From NCBI GenBank assembly GCA_021904315.1, contig CM038919.1, forward strand, positions 7,626,001 to 7,690,000: DNA of 64,000 nt, given 5' to 3'. The position numbers and the translations under genes were made by a program. Below are positions 62,580 to 64,000 of this stretch, piece by piece. Below the pieces are notes generated by a model. That model did no database searches. It was given only the letters and a program-made list of their open reading frames with translations, and was not told where the DNA came from. The DNA comes from Sphagnum magellanicum. Taxonomy: Eukaryota > Streptophyta > Sphagnopsida > Sphagnales > Sphagnaceae. Position 1 is the stretch's first letter. Each line of letters starts with the position of its first letter.

Positions 62580-64000
62580 TCTTGAATTGCCCTTTTGAGC
62601 CCATTGATTTGATTTATTACTACATTGGTTTCCTTGGTAGAAACATCCATGTTTTTGTTGGGTATTGGATACTAGTAGGCTTACATGCATACATCACAAT
62701 CCACAACATGCACGTAGACATATAGTTGGTTTTCGAAGTTCAAATTTGTGTCCATGCACAATCCACAACTAATCTCTTGAATGAATTGAACTTTTTCATT
62801 AATGGTCCTAAATTATCCCTTTGAGTCTATGGGTTTGATTTATTACTATAGTTTTCTTAACAAAAACATATTTCATTTTTGTTGTTGCAAGTCTCCATAA
62901 GTTGGTTTCAACGTATCCAAGTGGTAGTTCATATGATTGTTTGCGTATAGCCAAGTTTGCATTCATTAAAGTCCATAATATGTAACCTATACATAAAGGT
63001 TTTCAAAGTTCTAGATTTGTGAATGAACAATTTACAACTAGACTTTGAATTCAATTTAACATTTTCTGACGCGCTCCCAAGTCCCTAGTTAGTCCCAAGT
63101 TGGCGCTAAGTCACTCAAGTTGCGGAATTTCTGGGACTCGTGGCACGCTCCCAGCTTCCAGCACTAAAGGGGGTGAGAGGGGCGTGCTGAAAGCTCTGGG
63201 ATTAGACTAGGAATAAGGACAATCTTACTCAATTATTCGGTCCTGCATTCAAATCCAACCAACAAGTTGGTTAAAATTCATTCTGCACATTTTTAGTGTT
63301 GGGACAAGCCACGGGCGACCTTGGACTCACTTGACTCACCACGGCCCGGACTTGGGGAAGCCACCACCTTCCCCCATATAGTATTCTCTGCAGCTCTCCG
63401 CCACACTTGCATCCAAATGACTCTTTTTCCCGAGACTCCCAAAGTGAAGTCCCGAAACTGTCCCAGTTTGGACTCCTGGGACTTTGGGCGTTCATAACTT
63501 ATCGCCCCGAATTCGGATCGGGACGAGGTCTAAACCAAAGTTGTAGTTCTCTTCGAGAGTTTTCCAATGGTGTGTTGCACTTCACCTGCACGCCCCGAAA
63601 TTGGGTCGATTCTTGACTTTTAGTGGTCGGGAGTCAAACTGTCAATTTGACTCCCGGCCCTTCTTTCGATCATAACTCATGCTGCAGATGTCCAAATGGC
63701 TCATGTGAGGCCATTTTGGACATCTACACTTCAAGACCTTTCCAACAGTATAAAGAACACTTCAATGCAAGGTTTTTTGACCCCTGCAATCGTGCTCTAA
63801 GTTTTCAGGAGTCCCTAAGGACTCCCGAGTCCCATTTTCGGGAGTGTGAGTGGCGACCTCACAACTACCTCAAAGTGGGGTTGTGACATTTATATTAATG
63901 GTCTTGAATTGCCCCCTTGAGTCCATAGGTGTGATTTACTACTATAATTTTTTAATATAAACATATTCCATTTTTGTTGTTGCAAGTATCCATAAGTTGG
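62580..64000. repeat. About 227-bp tandem repeat, interrupted by an insertion
   Basis: Units begin near 62580, 62807 and 63903 with the pattern AATTGCCCTTTTGAGCCCAT, then GATTTATTACTA, then CATTTTTGTTG. The first two are adjacent (offset about 227). The third is displaced by about 820 bases of foreign-looking sequence and runs off the right edge, where its ATCCATAAGTTGG matches the second unit's TCTCCATAAGTTGG. Confidence 0.7.
63065..63885. mobile_element. GC-rich insertion, candidate solo LTR or other element
   Basis: The block is about 820 bases and clearly GC-richer, with many CG sites, than its AT-rich flanks. ACATTT lies directly before it (63059-63064) and directly after it (63886-63891), a likely 6-base target duplication. 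It interrupts the tail of a tandem repeat unit that resumes afterwards. The interior has inverted words (GGGAGTCAAA..TTTGACTCCC at about 63630-63656; ATGTCCAAATGG..CCATTTTGGACAT at about 63688-63723). The size suits a solo LTR, but the block does not begin TG and end CA at the exact duplication borders, so the class is uncertain. Open frames inside it match no transposon protein. Confidence 0.55.

Overview
This window is nuclear DNA of a land plant with a large, AT-rich, gene-poor genome. The genes have plant families and plant-style introns (GT..AG, AT-rich, mostly 80-700 bases), histone H3 has no intron, and the long gaps hold decayed repeats, microsatellites and TTTAGGG-like tracts. I cannot name the species. 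The mixed state of the histone H3 diagnostic residues and the wide spacing suggest a non-flowering vascular plant such as a fern, lycophyte or gymnosperm, but that is inference.

Layout. 1-1.5 kb: the decayed gag end of a Ty3/gypsy-type retroelement on the minus strand, running off the left edge. 2-33 kb: no convincing conserved protein gene. It holds tandem repeats (2.0, 7.4-8.1, 10.6-10.9, 17.8-18.2 and 32.0-32.9 kb), a 320-bp dispersed repeat in three copies (9.0, 17.1 inverted, 27.0 kb), a shorter repeat family (10.3, 15.1, 16.5 kb), a foldback structure with a perfect 22-bp hairpin (15.9-16.3 kb), a 45-C run (20.6 kb) and one possible small-protein transcript (21.8-22.1 kb).

33-59 kb is the gene-bearing part. 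It has a TIFY8-type gene (+, five coding exons), a small Sel1-like-repeat protein gene (-, two exons), an intronless histone H3 gene (-), a multi-exon EXO70 exocyst pseudogene (-, at least four stops plus frameshifts) and a complete UDP-glucose 4-epimerase gene (-, nine coding exons, 376 residues). 59-64 kb is intergenic again: an 80-bp tandem repeat, microsatellites, and a GC-rich block of about 820 bp that interrupts a 227-bp tandem repeat and is flanked by 6-bp direct repeats, so it looks like an insertion.

The genes do not form a pathway. They cover transcriptional co-regulation (TIFY8), chromatin (H3), nucleotide-sugar metabolism (UGE) and a lost exocyst subunit (EXO70). The most useful second looks are the mixed histone H3, two in-frame TIFY8 splice acceptors that would add ten residues inside the TIFY domain, the clean decay record of the EXO70 pseudogene, the 16-kb foldback and the right-end insertion. 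I see no clear evidence of a wholly new biological system.
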